Assembly: GCA_964648045.1 (NCBI GenBank)
Contig: CAZYNU010000010.1
Coordinates: 1 to 32,497 of the forward strand
Reading direction: 5' to 3'
Length of the DNA stretch: 32,497 nt
From: JAGOUB01 sp964648045
GTDB lineage: Bacteria; Patescibacteriota; Gracilibacteria; Peribacterales; Peribacteraceae
Below, one piece after another: positions 1 through 7,112 of the stretch; within the stretch, counting starts at the first letter, position 1; each line of letters opens with the position of its first letter. A program made the position numbers and the translations under genes. The notes below the pieces were generated by a model. That model made no database searches, was not told the origin of the DNA, and saw nothing but the letters and a program-made list of their open reading frames with translations.

Positions 1-221
1 GCACCGCCACTGGGCGGCCAACCCTGTTTAGGGATGTCGCACCAACGAACATCGCCCCCCGGCGCCCGGTGGCGTCTTTGCCTGCGGCGGGGCGCGCGCC
101 TGCCGGGGGTGAAGGGGTACGAAGTCATACAGCTTCCTTCGGCTGTAGCGTTACCACCAAGCAGAACCATGGAGGCGGGCTAGGCGCGCCAGTGGTTATG
201 TCTCGCAGTGCCCTAGGCAGC
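1..221. other. GC-rich non-coding leader, unidentified, possibly structured RNA
   Basis: No credible gene was found here. Short complementary arms suggest several small hairpins: CCCT/AGGG around 23-34, GATGT/ACATC around 34-53, and ACAGC/GCTGT around 129-146. The stretch contains GGGGTGAA near 106-113 and lies upstream of a cell-wall hydrolase-type gene. That is the usual setting of a c-di-AMP (ydaO) riboswitch, but the rest of that consensus could not be matched. It could instead be the 3' end of an ncRNA that starts left of the window. The RNase P and tmRNA end signatures were looked for and not found. Confidence 0.25.
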
Positions 222-250
222 GCCACCTTTTGCAGCGCGCAAAAGGTGGC
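222..250. repeat. Perfect 12-bp stem-loop (intergenic hairpin)
   Basis: Arm GCCACCTTTTGC at 222-233, a 5-nt loop, and arm GCAAAAGGTGGC at 239-250. No U-tract follows on either strand, so it is not a textbook intrinsic terminator. Its CTTTTG/CAAAAG core resembles the stem-loop at 10451-10475, which suggests a recurring intergenic element. Confidence 0.6.
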
Positions 251-294
251 ATTCCCAAATGGACACCAACTCAAGATCGGGAGGTATAGCCTCC

Positions 295-334
295 TATACT
301 TTCAGGGAAACGACTTTTCTGCTACGATGAGCGG
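295..334 (+). promoter_or_regulatory. Promoter region of the 3D-domain gene
   Basis: The extended -10 TGCTACGAT lies at 320-328, 12 nt before the ATG at 341, and would give a leader of about 6 nt. A second -10-like TATACT lies at 295-300. The -35 regions of both are poor. The same extended -10 occurs before the helicase gene at 22313. Confidence 0.45.
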
Positions 335-340
335 AAACCT

Positions 341-1720
341 ATGCACAAACACACACTCCATGCCCGCCTGGCAGCGCTGTCGCTGCTGACTGTCCTTGCC
401 CCTTTGGCCCCTACGGCCGTGGCCGATGACCCGACCGTCGCGCCTGGCGTCGTGCGCGATTTCGTCGTCACCGCCTACTACTCGCCCCTGCCCGGCCAGT
501 GTTGCTACGTGATGGGCAGCGAGTTCCTCGACAAGCGCATGAATGGACAGGGGATTGCGGCTGCCGACGGCACGCCGGTCTATCCCGGTATGATCGCCGC
601 TCCGGCGAGTTATCCCTTTGGCACCACCATCACGCTCGACGGCGTCGGTACCGTCGTGGTGCACGATCGTGGCGGCGCCATCAACGTGCTCGGTGGCGAT
701 GTGCACCGTCTCGACTTGTGGGTGGGCGCCGGCGAAGAGGGTTTGGCCCGCGCCTTAGCCTTTGGCAAGCGCACCGTTCGCGGCACCATCACCTCGGTGA
801 GTGGCGGCGGCAGCGCCGAACTCGATCTGTCGTCGCTTTCGGCCAAGTTGTCGGTCATCGAGCCCTACGACGTGAGCAACGGCAAGTTTCTCGGTCTGCG
901 CCTGGAAAACGGGCAGACGAGCCTGAGCGTGCGCCGCCTACAGGAAACGCTGCACTCGCTCGGTCTCTTCGACCATGAGATCACGGGCAAGTTCGGCGCC
1001 GTTACCGCCGAAGCGATCGCTGCCTTTAACCGCGAGGCTGGCATCGCCAACGAGCCCACCGATCGCCTGGGTAATCGCACCGCCGCCGTGCTCGATTCGC
1101 TCCTGCGCCGCCGCGACCAAGCCCTGACCTTCGGAGCCATTGGCCGCGATTCGTCCGGTGACGACATCTTGGCCGCCAAGCGCACCTTGCGCTTCCTTGG
1201 TTTGTTCCGCGGCCGCACGACGCCGGAGTATGACGATGCCCTCTTCAACGCCATTCTCGCCTTCCAGCAGGCAAAGGGACTCGTGGCCGATGCCTCGTCG
1301 CCCGGAGCCGGACGCATTGGTCCTAAAACGCTGCCGCTCGTGGAGCGCGCCTGGAAGCTGTCGCTCTCGCGCCAGGAGGCGGAGAAGAAGCTCTTGGCCT
1401 TGGTGGTGCGCGAGCGTCTTGCCGCCCGCGGCGAGTTGCTCACCGAGCCGCTCACCGTCGGCTCTCAGGGTGCTCAGGTGTCGTTGTTGCAACGCTTGCT
1501 CGCCGCCTCCGGCTTGCTGCCCGCCGAGAAAGTGACCGGTACCTACGGTGACCAGACCAAGGCTGCTGTGGCCGATTTTCAAAAGGAACATGAACTCGTT
1601 GGTACGCTCGACGATCCCGCCGCCGGCCGCATTGGGCCGGTGACGCTCGGCGTCATTCAGTCACTGCAGCTGAAAGACGCGCTTGCCCGCGTACGCGCTT
1701 CCGGTTTGACGGCGCTCTAA
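341..1720 (+). CDS. Secreted 3D-domain protein with three peptidoglycan-binding repeats
   Basis: Probable exported cell-wall-acting protein of 459 aa. Residues 1-28 form a signal peptide (short positive start, hydrophobic core, cut after AVA). Residues about 39-150 match the 3D/double-psi beta-barrel fold seen in MltA- and YabE/Rpf-type lytic enzymes, with the expected acidic positions in AADGT, DRGGAI and RLDLW. Three PG_binding_1-like repeats follow at about 191-258, 271-340 and 372-444, the last two sharing an AGRIGP-T motif. It probably binds and cleaves or remodels peptidoglycan outside the membrane. The next gene on the same strand also encodes a double-psi barrel wall protein, 53 bp on. 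The catalytic activity is inferred from the fold, not shown. Confidence 0.85.
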   Translation: MHKHTLHARLAALSLLTVLAPLAPTAVADDPTVAPGVVRDFVVTAYYSPLPGQCCYVMGSEFLDKRMNGQGIAAADGTPVYPGMIAAPASYPFGTTITLDGVGTVVVHDRGGAINVLGGDVHRLDLWVGAGEEGLARALAFGKRTVRGTITSVSGGGSAELDLSSLSAKLSVIEPYDVSNGKFLGLRLENGQTSLSVRRLQETLHSLGLFDHEITGKFGAVTAEAIAAFNREAGIANEPTDRLGNRTAAVLDSLLRRRDQALTFGAIGRDSSGDDILAAKRTLRFLGLFRGRTTPEYDDALFNAILAFQQAKGLVADASSPGAGRIGPKTLPLVERAWKLSLSRQEAEKKLLALVVRERLAARGELLTEPLTVGSQGAQVSLLQRLLAASGLLPAEKVTGTYGDQTKAAVADFQKEHELVGTLDDPAAGRIGPVTLGVIQSLQLKDALARVRASGLTAL

Positions 1721-1739
1721 ACCAGCGCTGATTTCGGTT

Positions 1740-1765
1740 GCCTGGCACGTCGTCCTTTGCCAGGC
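1740..1765 (+). other. Inverted repeat just before the RlpA-like start
   Basis: GCCTGGC (1740-1746) and GCCAGGC (1759-1765) can pair across a 12-nt loop, ending 8 nt before the ATG at 1774. There is no U-tract. It could slow translation or act as a weak attenuator between the two wall genes, or it could be chance. Confidence 0.3.
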
Positions 1766-1773
1766 TGTCGTGG

Positions 1774-2835
1774 ATGCGATCACTCTTCAGTACCCTGCTC
1801 GTCCTGGTTCTCGCCGTTCCGTCCGCCGCCTCGGCGGCCGACACGCTCTCTCGCCGCGACGGCTTCTTGATGCTGTGGTCGGCCATCAGCCGCCCGGCCG
1901 AACCGTGGAAGAAAGACGCCTTCGACGACGTGCCTGCGGGTGCGCCCGGTTACGCCGAGATCACCTTTGCGCGTGGCCGCGGCCTGCTCGACGATACGTT
2001 CGACGGCAATGCGTTCCGCCCTAACGATGCACTCACCGGGCGCGACGCGTACCTCTGGCTGGTGCGCACGCGCAATGCCGACCTGCCCGAGAATCTCACG
2101 CCCGAGGCGCTTGGCGAGATTCTCAAGCGCTACGGCCTGGAGCCCGACGCGGATGAACTTGCGGCCGATGTCACTTCCGAGCAGCTGCTGAACGCCATGC
2201 GCGAATTCGATGCCGCCCTCGCTTCCACCGTTGTGCTCTCGAGCAACTACGGCGAGGCCTTTCAGGGGAAGGGGACGGCCTTCGGCGAGATTTTCGATTG
2301 GCGCCTGCTGACGACCGCTCACCGCACGCTGCCGTACAACACACTCATCCGCGTGACGAATACCGAGACGAACATGTCGGTGGTGGTGCGCGTGAACGAC
2401 CGCGGGCCCTACGTGGAAGGACGCGGCCTCGACTTGAGCGTGGCAGCCTTCCAGGCGATCGCGCCTGGCGACAGCGGTGTCATTCCCGTCACGATCGAGC
2501 GCTTGGGCGATGCTTCACTCATTGGTCCCTGCACCAAAGAGCAGCGCTACGCACGCCGTGTTGTACCGGGCACTGTCATCACACCCGGCATCCCAAACGT
2601 GCTGCGCCTTGGCCAGGAATTACGCATTCAGAGTCGCAAGTGGTTCGTCGTCCGCTCCGTCACGTATCCCGCGGGAGACACGGAAAACTTCCAAGACTGG
2701 GTGGCCCCTGGCGAGGAGTTTACGCTCAGGCCGTCGGTGCCCGGCGACTACGTCTTTGAACTCGGTGGGGCCAATGGCCGCACGCGCTCGGTAACCATGG
2801 AAGTGGCCGACTGCTCGAAACGGCCGGGTGCCTAA
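1774..2835 (+). CDS. SLH-like plus RlpA-like double-psi beta-barrel protein
   Basis: Exported protein of 353 aa. The frame opens at a TTG at 1738, but the ATG at 1774 gives a clean signal peptide (cut near ASA at 19-22) and is preferred. Residues about 24-100 resemble an S-layer-homology module (DVP, then an R-rich loop, then FRPNDALTGRDAYL), suggesting wall anchoring. Residues about 156-243 match the RlpA barrel: GKGTAFGE, TTAHRTLPYNT, VNDRGPY (208-213) and GLDLS. RlpA proteins act as septal lytic transglycosylases on denuded glycan or as its binders. The C-terminal ~100 residues are not recognised. It probably works with the preceding 3D-domain protein in wall remodelling. Its stop codon directly abuts the stop of the minus-strand MgtC gene. 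Confidence 0.85.
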   Translation: MRSLFSTLLVLVLAVPSAASAADTLSRRDGFLMLWSAISRPAEPWKKDAFDDVPAGAPGYAEITFARGRGLLDDTFDGNAFRPNDALTGRDAYLWLVRTRNADLPENLTPEALGEILKRYGLEPDADELAADVTSEQLLNAMREFDAALASTVVLSSNYGEAFQGKGTAFGEIFDWRLLTTAHRTLPYNTLIRVTNTETNMSVVVRVNDRGPYVEGRGLDLSVAAFQAIAPGDSGVIPVTIERLGDASLIGPCTKEQRYARRVVPGTVITPGIPNVLRLGQELRIQSRKWFVVRSVTYPAGDTENFQDWVAPGEEFTLRPSVPGDYVFELGGANGRTRSVTMEVADCSKRPGA

Positions 2836-3366
2836 TTAGCGCCGGCGGATTTTGCGGCTACTGAAGGCACGCTTGGACACGCGCGGAGTCGAGGCCGTCA
2901 GTCGGGAAATCGGCACCTTCTTCGACTGCGGACGATTGCAGCAGTGTTCCAACCAATGACTAATAGGCCGCAGGACGGCCAGTAGAACCAGTGCCAGGAC
3001 CGTGACGGCCGCGGCCACGGAGAACAGGCCGACGCCGCAGGTCATGCCGATGGCGGCCACCAGCCACACCGAAGCGGCCGTGGTGAGCCCATGTACTTGG
3101 TCGCGACCGTGCAGCACCGCACCCGCGCCCAGGAAGCCAACGCCCGTCACGATCTGCGGGGCGATGCGCCATTCGTCGGGTTCTGCCACCACCGACAAGA
3201 TGGTAAAGAGACAGGCGGCGAGCGAGATCATCATGCAGGTGCGCAAGCCGGCCGGTGTTCCGTTGAGCGAGCGTTCGATGCCCACTAGGCCACCCAGTAC
3301 TACGGCTAACAGAGCCTTGAGGCAGGCATCAAGCAGTACCGGGTCCAGGGCGATGGGGAAGTGCAT
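2836..3366 (-). CDS. MgtC/SapB family membrane protein
   Basis: Integral membrane protein of 176 aa with about four to five hydrophobic helices in the first 140 residues. It has the family signature GLVGIER followed by GLRT, and the conserved GVGFLGAGAVL loop and TTAASVW helix. The C-terminal ~35 residues are basic and lack the larger ACT-like domain of some MgtC proteins. The family is linked to Mg2+ limitation and to modulation of membrane ATPases; the precise role here is unknown. It converges on the RlpA-like gene with stop codons touching and has its own promoter at 3378-3386. Confidence 0.88.
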   Translation of the reverse strand: MHFPIALDPVLLDACLKALLAVVLGGLVGIERSLNGTPAGLRTCMMISLAACLFTILSVVAEPDEWRIAPQIVTGVGFLGAGAVLHGRDQVHGLTTAASVWLVAAIGMTCGVGLFSVAAAVTVLALVLLAVLRPISHWLEHCCNRPQSKKVPISRLTASTPRVSKRAFSSRKIRRR

Positions 3367-3377
3367 GTGTAATGGAT

Positions 3378-3386
3378 ACTATAGCA
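3378..3386 (-). promoter_or_regulatory. Extended -10 of the MgtC gene
   Basis: Reading on the minus strand, TGCTATAGT ends 11 nt before the ATG at 3366. It matches the TGCTAYRMT pattern seen at four other starts in this window. The -35 is weak (TTTCCG-like at 17 bp). Confidence 0.5.
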
Positions 3387-3465
3387 TACTTTTTCTTCCT
3401 CGGAAAGAACGGGGGCGATTTTCGGGCCCAGAGAAGCCCTTGCGGCTAGGCCAAGGCGTGATCTT

Positions 3466-6156
3466 GTGGTAGACTATTTTGATTACACTCTCTTCAACTA
3501 CGTGGTCACCTTCCTCCGCTTCTTCGCTTGGCCGGTCTTCTGGGGAGTGATCGCCGTCCTCACCTCAGTGGTGAGTTCCGATTTTTGGCCGTGGCTCTGG
3601 ACGTGGATCTGGGCCGACCCGTGGCGCTTGTTGTTGCCGGTGTCGTTCTACTACGGCGGCAAGTACGTCATGGCCGGCATTCGCTGCAACTACGCCATTT
3701 GGCAAAGCAAGAACCTGGTGCAGATGAAGGTGTTACTCCCCCGCAGCGACAGCAAGATCGACCAAGAGAAGCGCACCGAAAAAGACTTCAAAGAGAAAAT
3801 CGCCATCATGGAGCAGCTCTACCGCGCGCTCTGGGAGGTGCGCAGTCTCACGTTCTGGCAGACGGTACATTTCTGGTTCTTCCGCTATAACACCATCAGT
3901 TTCGAGATCGTGATGGAGAAGAACGAACTGTCGTTCCACGTGCTCACAAAGCCCAATCTTGTTTCGATTGTCGAGAAGCAGATCACGTCGTTCTACCCGG
4001 ATGCTGAGGTGATGCGCTCACCCATCCCCGACATTTGGCCCAAGGGCTACAAGCTCGTGGGGTACCACATGGCGTTCGCCAAAAAGTTCTACTTCCCGGT
4101 GCGTTTCTACGAGCAGATGCAGGACGATCCGCTCAACGACCTGAGTAACGTCTTGAGCAAGCTCGACGACGGCGAGCTGGCCACCATTCAGGTGACGATC
4201 ACGCCGAGCTTCTCGAACAAGTGGGGCAAGATCGCCGAGCGCTTCGCGAGCGCGAAGTTCAAGGGCAAGTCGGACCTGTGGATTGAGCACATCCCGGTGT
4301 TGTCGCCGCTCATCAAGTTCTTCACCGGCGCCATTACCATCGCCGGTCAGAGCTTGGCTCCTGGTGCATCCAAGGGCGACTCGTTCGTGCGCATGATCCA
4401 GCCCGAGGAAGAGCTGTATAAGCGCATTGGCGAGAAGGCAGGCATGAGTCCGTTCCACGCCAGTATCCGCGTGATGGCGGCTGCCAAAACGTGGGAACGC
4501 GCCATCGATATCACTAACAACATTCAGGTCGCTTTCAACGTCTTCAAAGACCTCTACGGCAACTATTTCGTGAATCGCCGCATGTTCGTCGACTTCTTCC
4601 CGCTGTCGTGGAACGCGCCGCTCATTCACTGGGTGTGGAAGCATCGCTTGAACGACTTCTTCCCCTGGACGAAGTCGTGCCTCCTCGTGGAACGCGAGTT
4701 GGCGTCGCTCTTCCACTTCCCCGATAGCCGCTACAACAAGATCCCCGTCATTCAGTGGATCACCTACCGCGTGCTGCCGCCGCCCCCCAACGTGCCGAAA
4801 GAGGGTATTCTGCTCGGCCTCAACGACTACCGCGCGCAGAAGACCGAGATCCATTTCCTCGACACCGACCGCACTCGCCACCAGTACATCATCGGTAAGT
4901 CGGGTACGGGTAAGTCTGCGCTTTTGAACTTCCAGGCTCGCCAAGACGTGAAAGCTGGCTCGGGACTGTGCGTCGTCGACCCGCACGGCGACCTCATCGA
5001 GGATATCCTGGCGCACGTTCCCAAGGAGCGGGCCAAGGATGTGATCCTCTTCGACCCGGCCGACATCGAGCGTCCGATGGGTCTGAATATGCTCGAAGCC
5101 GTCACGCCAGAAGAGAAAGACCGTGCCTCGCTCGACGCGATGGAGATCTTCATCAAGATGTACGGTAACGAGATCTTCGGCCCGCGCATTCAGCACTATT
5201 TCCGCAACGGCTGCCTCACGCTCATGGACGACGAAGAAGAGGGCGCTACGCTCATCGACGTGCCCCGCCTGTTCGTGGACGAAGAGTTCCAGCGCTACAA
5301 GGTGAGCAAGTGCAGGAACGTGGTGGTTCGCAGCTTCTGGGAGCACGAAATCGCCAAGACCGGCGCCCGCGAAAAGGAGGAAATGATCCCGTACTTCTCG
5401 GCCAAGTTCGGACCATTCATCACAAACACGACCATTCGCAACATCATCGGCCAGCCCAAGAGCGCCTTCAACGTTCGCCAGGTGATGGACGAGGGGAAGA
5501 TCCTGCTGGTAAACCTCTCCAAGGGAAAGATTGGCGACGTGAACGCCCAGCTGCTCGGCCTCATCTTCGTGAACAAGGTGAACATGGCTGCCATGAGCCG
5601 CGCCGACGTTCCGCAGGCCCAGCGCAAGCGCTTCTACTTATACGTGGACGAGTTCCAGAACTTCATTACCGACGCGTTTGCCTCCATTCTTTCCGAGGCC
5701 CGCAAGTACGAACTGGGCCTCATCATGGCCCACCAGTACATCGGCCAGTTGACGGGCAAGACCTCCGACTACGACCAGGCCAACACGAAAATTCGTGACG
5801 CCGTCTTCGGTAACGTGGGCACCATCGTCAGCTTCAAGATCGGCGCCGAGGACGCCGAGTATATGGCCAAGGAATACGCGCCCGTGCTCTCGGAGCAGGA
5901 CGTGATCGGCATCCCGAACTTCCACTGCTACTGCAAGCTGAACATCAATAACACCACCAGCCGCCCGTTCAGCATGAAGACGATCTACGACGAGAGCGAC
6001 CGCAACGAGAAGCTTTCGGCGCTTATTAAGGAATACAGCCGCACGAAATACGGACGGAAGAAGGAATTTGTGAACCAAGAGATCGAGGATCGCATCGGCA
6101 TCTCCAAGGGCACGCCGCCGCCCGCTGTGCCGCCAGTCCCGCCATTATCGCTCTGA
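3466..6156 (+). CDS. Membrane-anchored VirD4/TraG/HerA-like ATPase
   Basis: 896-aa predicted DNA-translocating or conjugative coupling-type ATPase. Hydrophobic segments near residues 9-35 and 45-70 would anchor it in the membrane. About 380 residues of unrecognised soluble domain follow. A RecA-like ATPase domain then has Walker A GKSGTGKS (477-484) and Walker B YLYVDEFQNF (D728, E729), with an AHQYIGQL motif shortly after, as in the TraM-recognition part of VirD4 proteins. The tail is proline-rich. The start is uncertain: the frame opens at GTG 3466 with no Shine-Dalgarno, and GTG 3502 is an alternative. No relaxase or type IV secretion genes are nearby, so it more likely belongs to a stand-alone family common in CPR genomes. 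The substrate is unknown. Confidence 0.8.
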   Translation: MVDYFDYTLFNYVVTFLRFFAWPVFWGVIAVLTSVVSSDFWPWLWTWIWADPWRLLLPVSFYYGGKYVMAGIRCNYAIWQSKNLVQMKVLLPRSDSKIDQEKRTEKDFKEKIAIMEQLYRALWEVRSLTFWQTVHFWFFRYNTISFEIVMEKNELSFHVLTKPNLVSIVEKQITSFYPDAEVMRSPIPDIWPKGYKLVGYHMAFAKKFYFPVRFYEQMQDDPLNDLSNVLSKLDDGELATIQVTITPSFSNKWGKIAERFASAKFKGKSDLWIEHIPVLSPLIKFFTGAITIAGQSLAPGASKGDSFVRMIQPEEELYKRIGEKAGMSPFHASIRVMAAAKTWERAIDITNNIQVAFNVFKDLYGNYFVNRRMFVDFFPLSWNAPLIHWVWKHRLNDFFPWTKSCLLVERELASLFHFPDSRYNKIPVIQWITYRVLPPPPNVPKEGILLGLNDYRAQKTEIHFLDTDRTRHQYIIGKSGTGKSALLNFQARQDVKAGSGLCVVDPHGDLIEDILAHVPKERAKDVILFDPADIERPMGLNMLEAVTPEEKDRASLDAMEIFIKMYGNEIFGPRIQHYFRNGCLTLMDDEEEGATLIDVPRLFVDEEFQRYKVSKCRNVVVRSFWEHEIAKTGAREKEEMIPYFSAKFGPFITNTTIRNIIGQPKSAFNVRQVMDEGKILLVNLSKGKIGDVNAQLLGLIFVNKVNMAAMSRADVPQAQRKRFYLYVDEFQNFITDAFASILSEARKYELGLIMAHQYIGQLTGKTSDYDQANTKIRDAVFGNVGTIVSFKIGAEDAEYMAKEYAPVLSEQDVIGIPNFHCYCKLNINNTTSRPFSMKTIYDESDRNEKLSALIKEYSRTKYGRKKEFVNQEIEDRIGISKGTPPPAVPPVPPLSL

Positions 6157-6170
6157 GTCATCGTAAAGAA

Positions 6171-6193
6171 GCACCCCTCGCGAGGAGGGGTGC
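6171..6193 (-). terminator. Hairpin terminator beside the assembly gap
   Basis: GCACCCCTC (6171-6179), a 5-nt loop, and GAGGGGTGC (6185-6193). On the minus strand it is followed by TTCTTT, a modest U-tract. On the plus strand the Ns begin at once, so a plus-strand U-tract cannot be judged. It can serve the ATPase gene, a minus-strand gene inside the gap, or both. Confidence 0.55.
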
Positions 6194-6293
6194 NNNNNNN
6201 NNNNNNNNNNNNNNNNNNNNNNNNNNNNNNNNNNNNNNNNNNNNNNNNNNNNNNNNNNNNNNNNNNNNNNNNNNNNNNNNNNNNNNNNNNNNN
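6194..6293. other. Assembly gap (100 Ns)
   Basis: Exactly 100 Ns, the usual placeholder for a scaffold gap of unknown size. Real sequence, possibly a whole small gene, may be missing. Confidence 0.98.
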
Positions 6294-6457
6294 GGGTGAG
6301 GTCAACGTGCCTCTCCCGGAGGAGCCCACGGGAAATGAGCTGTTCCAGAAGAGGCAGCGGTGCTGGGAAGGAGCGTCGTCCTCCACGATAATGTGTTATT
6401 AAAAAACAATCAAATTTTTATGCAATTTACATAGAATGGCCTTATTAAGCCATCAAG
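6294..6457. other. Post-gap intergenic stretch, no supported gene
   Basis: The stretch starts GC-rich and becomes strongly AT-rich at about 6390-6435, unlike the rest of the window. Open frames run into the gap on both strands: plus ending at 6402, minus entering from about 6386. Neither resembles a known protein. The AT-rich part may be promoter or regulatory DNA. Confidence 0.4.
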
Positions 6458-6494
6458 TAGTGTCCATTGACACTATCAGCGCAATGGGAATGAT
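6458..6494 (+). promoter_or_regulatory. Promoter and operator-like palindrome of the HTH gene
   Basis: A perfect inverted repeat, TAGTGTC-CATT-GACACTA (6458-6475), overlaps a consensus -35 TTGACA (6467-6472). A -10-like AATGAT follows at 6489-6494 after 16 bp, ending 6 nt before the ATG at 6501. A protein bound at the palindrome would block the -35. Autoregulation by the HTH protein just downstream is the simplest guess. Confidence 0.55.
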
Positions 6495-6500
6495 GGTGCT

Positions 6501-6806
6501 ATGCCATTTGATTCACAGCCGACGTTGGAATCTGTTGCGGCCCAAGCAGACATGCCGGAAGCGGCGCTTGAACGGACGGTGTTTACCACCGGCCAAGTCG
6601 CCAAGATCTGCAAAGTAAGCCTGCAGACGATCATTCGCTGTTTTGATGCGGGGCGCCTCGTCGGCTTCAAGGTGCCCGGGTCAAGGCATCGTCGCATTCC
6701 CCGGGAGAAACTCATCACATTCATGCGGGAGAACGGTATCCCCTTGGAGTACCTGACCGGAGGCGATTTGGTCGCGGAAGAGTCGACGGGCGAGGGTGGG
6801 GAGTGA
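6501..6806 (+). CDS. Small MerR/excisionase-type helix-turn-helix protein
   Basis: 101-aa DNA-binding protein. After about 25 unstructured acidic residues, residues 28-80 form a winged HTH of the excisionase/BldC/MerR-N type: TTGQVAKICKVSLQTIIRCF, then a basic wing with PGSRHRRIPRE. There is no effector or recombinase domain. It is probably a transcription regulator, perhaps of itself through the palindrome at 6458-6475. The start codon lies 6 nt after the -10, implying a leaderless transcript. No integrase is visible, though one could lie in the gap. It is followed 12 bp later by ybaB. Confidence 0.8.
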   Translation: MPFDSQPTLESVAAQADMPEAALERTVFTTGQVAKICKVSLQTIIRCFDAGRLVGFKVPGSRHRRIPREKLITFMRENGIPLEYLTGGDLVAEESTGEGGE

Positions 6807-6818
6807 TAGGCTTTCCTC

Positions 6819-7112
6819 ATGCCGTCATTTTCGCAGATGAAAGACATGTACAAGCTCCAGAAGGAGGCGAAGAAGGTGAAGCAGGAGCTGAAGTCCATCC
6901 ACGTTGAGGCCGAAGGCGTCGGCGTTCAGGTGGTCGTTTCGGCCGAGCAGGAAGTGGTGAGCGTGACGCTCGATCCCGCCGTGCCGCACGCCAAACTGGA
7001 ACCCGCCTTGGTGGACGCTTTGAATCGCGCGCTTAAGAAGTCGCAGGTGGTGGCCACCGAATACATGAAGCCTGTCATGGAGAAGATGGGCCTTTCCACC
7101 GGGCAGGCCTGA
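6819..7112 (+). CDS. YbaB/EbfC nucleoid-associated protein
   Basis: 97-aa small DNA-binding protein of the YbaB/EbfC family, which forms dimers that bind and bridge DNA. It has the expected length and layout: an N-terminal amphipathic helix rich in Lys and Gln (QMKDMYKLQKEAKKVKQEL), a beta-sheet core with GVGVQVVVSAEQEVVSVTLD, and a C-terminal helix ending KPVMEKMG. In many bacteria it sits beside dnaX and recR; here it is coupled to mltG by a 1-nt TGATG overlap. A possible -10 (TAGGCT, 6807-6812) ends 6 nt before the ATG, with TCGACG 18 bp upstream. Confidence 0.9.
   Translation: MPSFSQMKDMYKLQKEAKKVKQELKSIHVEAEGVGVQVVVSAEQEVVSVTLDPAVPHAKLEPALVDALNRALKKSQVVATEYMKPVMEKMGLSTGQA

Noticed and set aside
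1..221. RNase P or tmRNA fragment
   Set aside because: The conserved GGAAAGTCC box and the 3' ACAGAA-GGCTTA box of RNase P, and the CCA-ended tmRNA tail, are absent on both strands.
69..389. 106-codon open frame before the first gene
   Set aside because: It overlaps the clear signal-peptide gene at 341, runs through the perfect hairpin at 222-250, and has a low-complexity product with no recognisable domain.
1738..1773. TTG start for the RlpA-like gene
   Set aside because: It would place 12 residues before the signal peptide and initiate inside the inverted repeat at 1740-1765.
4018..5346. 442-codon minus-strand frame inside the ATPase gene
   Set aside because: It is a shadow of the plus-strand gene, which has Walker A and B motifs throughout that region.
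6501..6806. Excisionase of an integrated element
   Set aside because: The HTH is of that fold, but no integrase, attachment repeats or phage genes are visible around it. A plain regulator is more likely, though the gap leaves some doubt.
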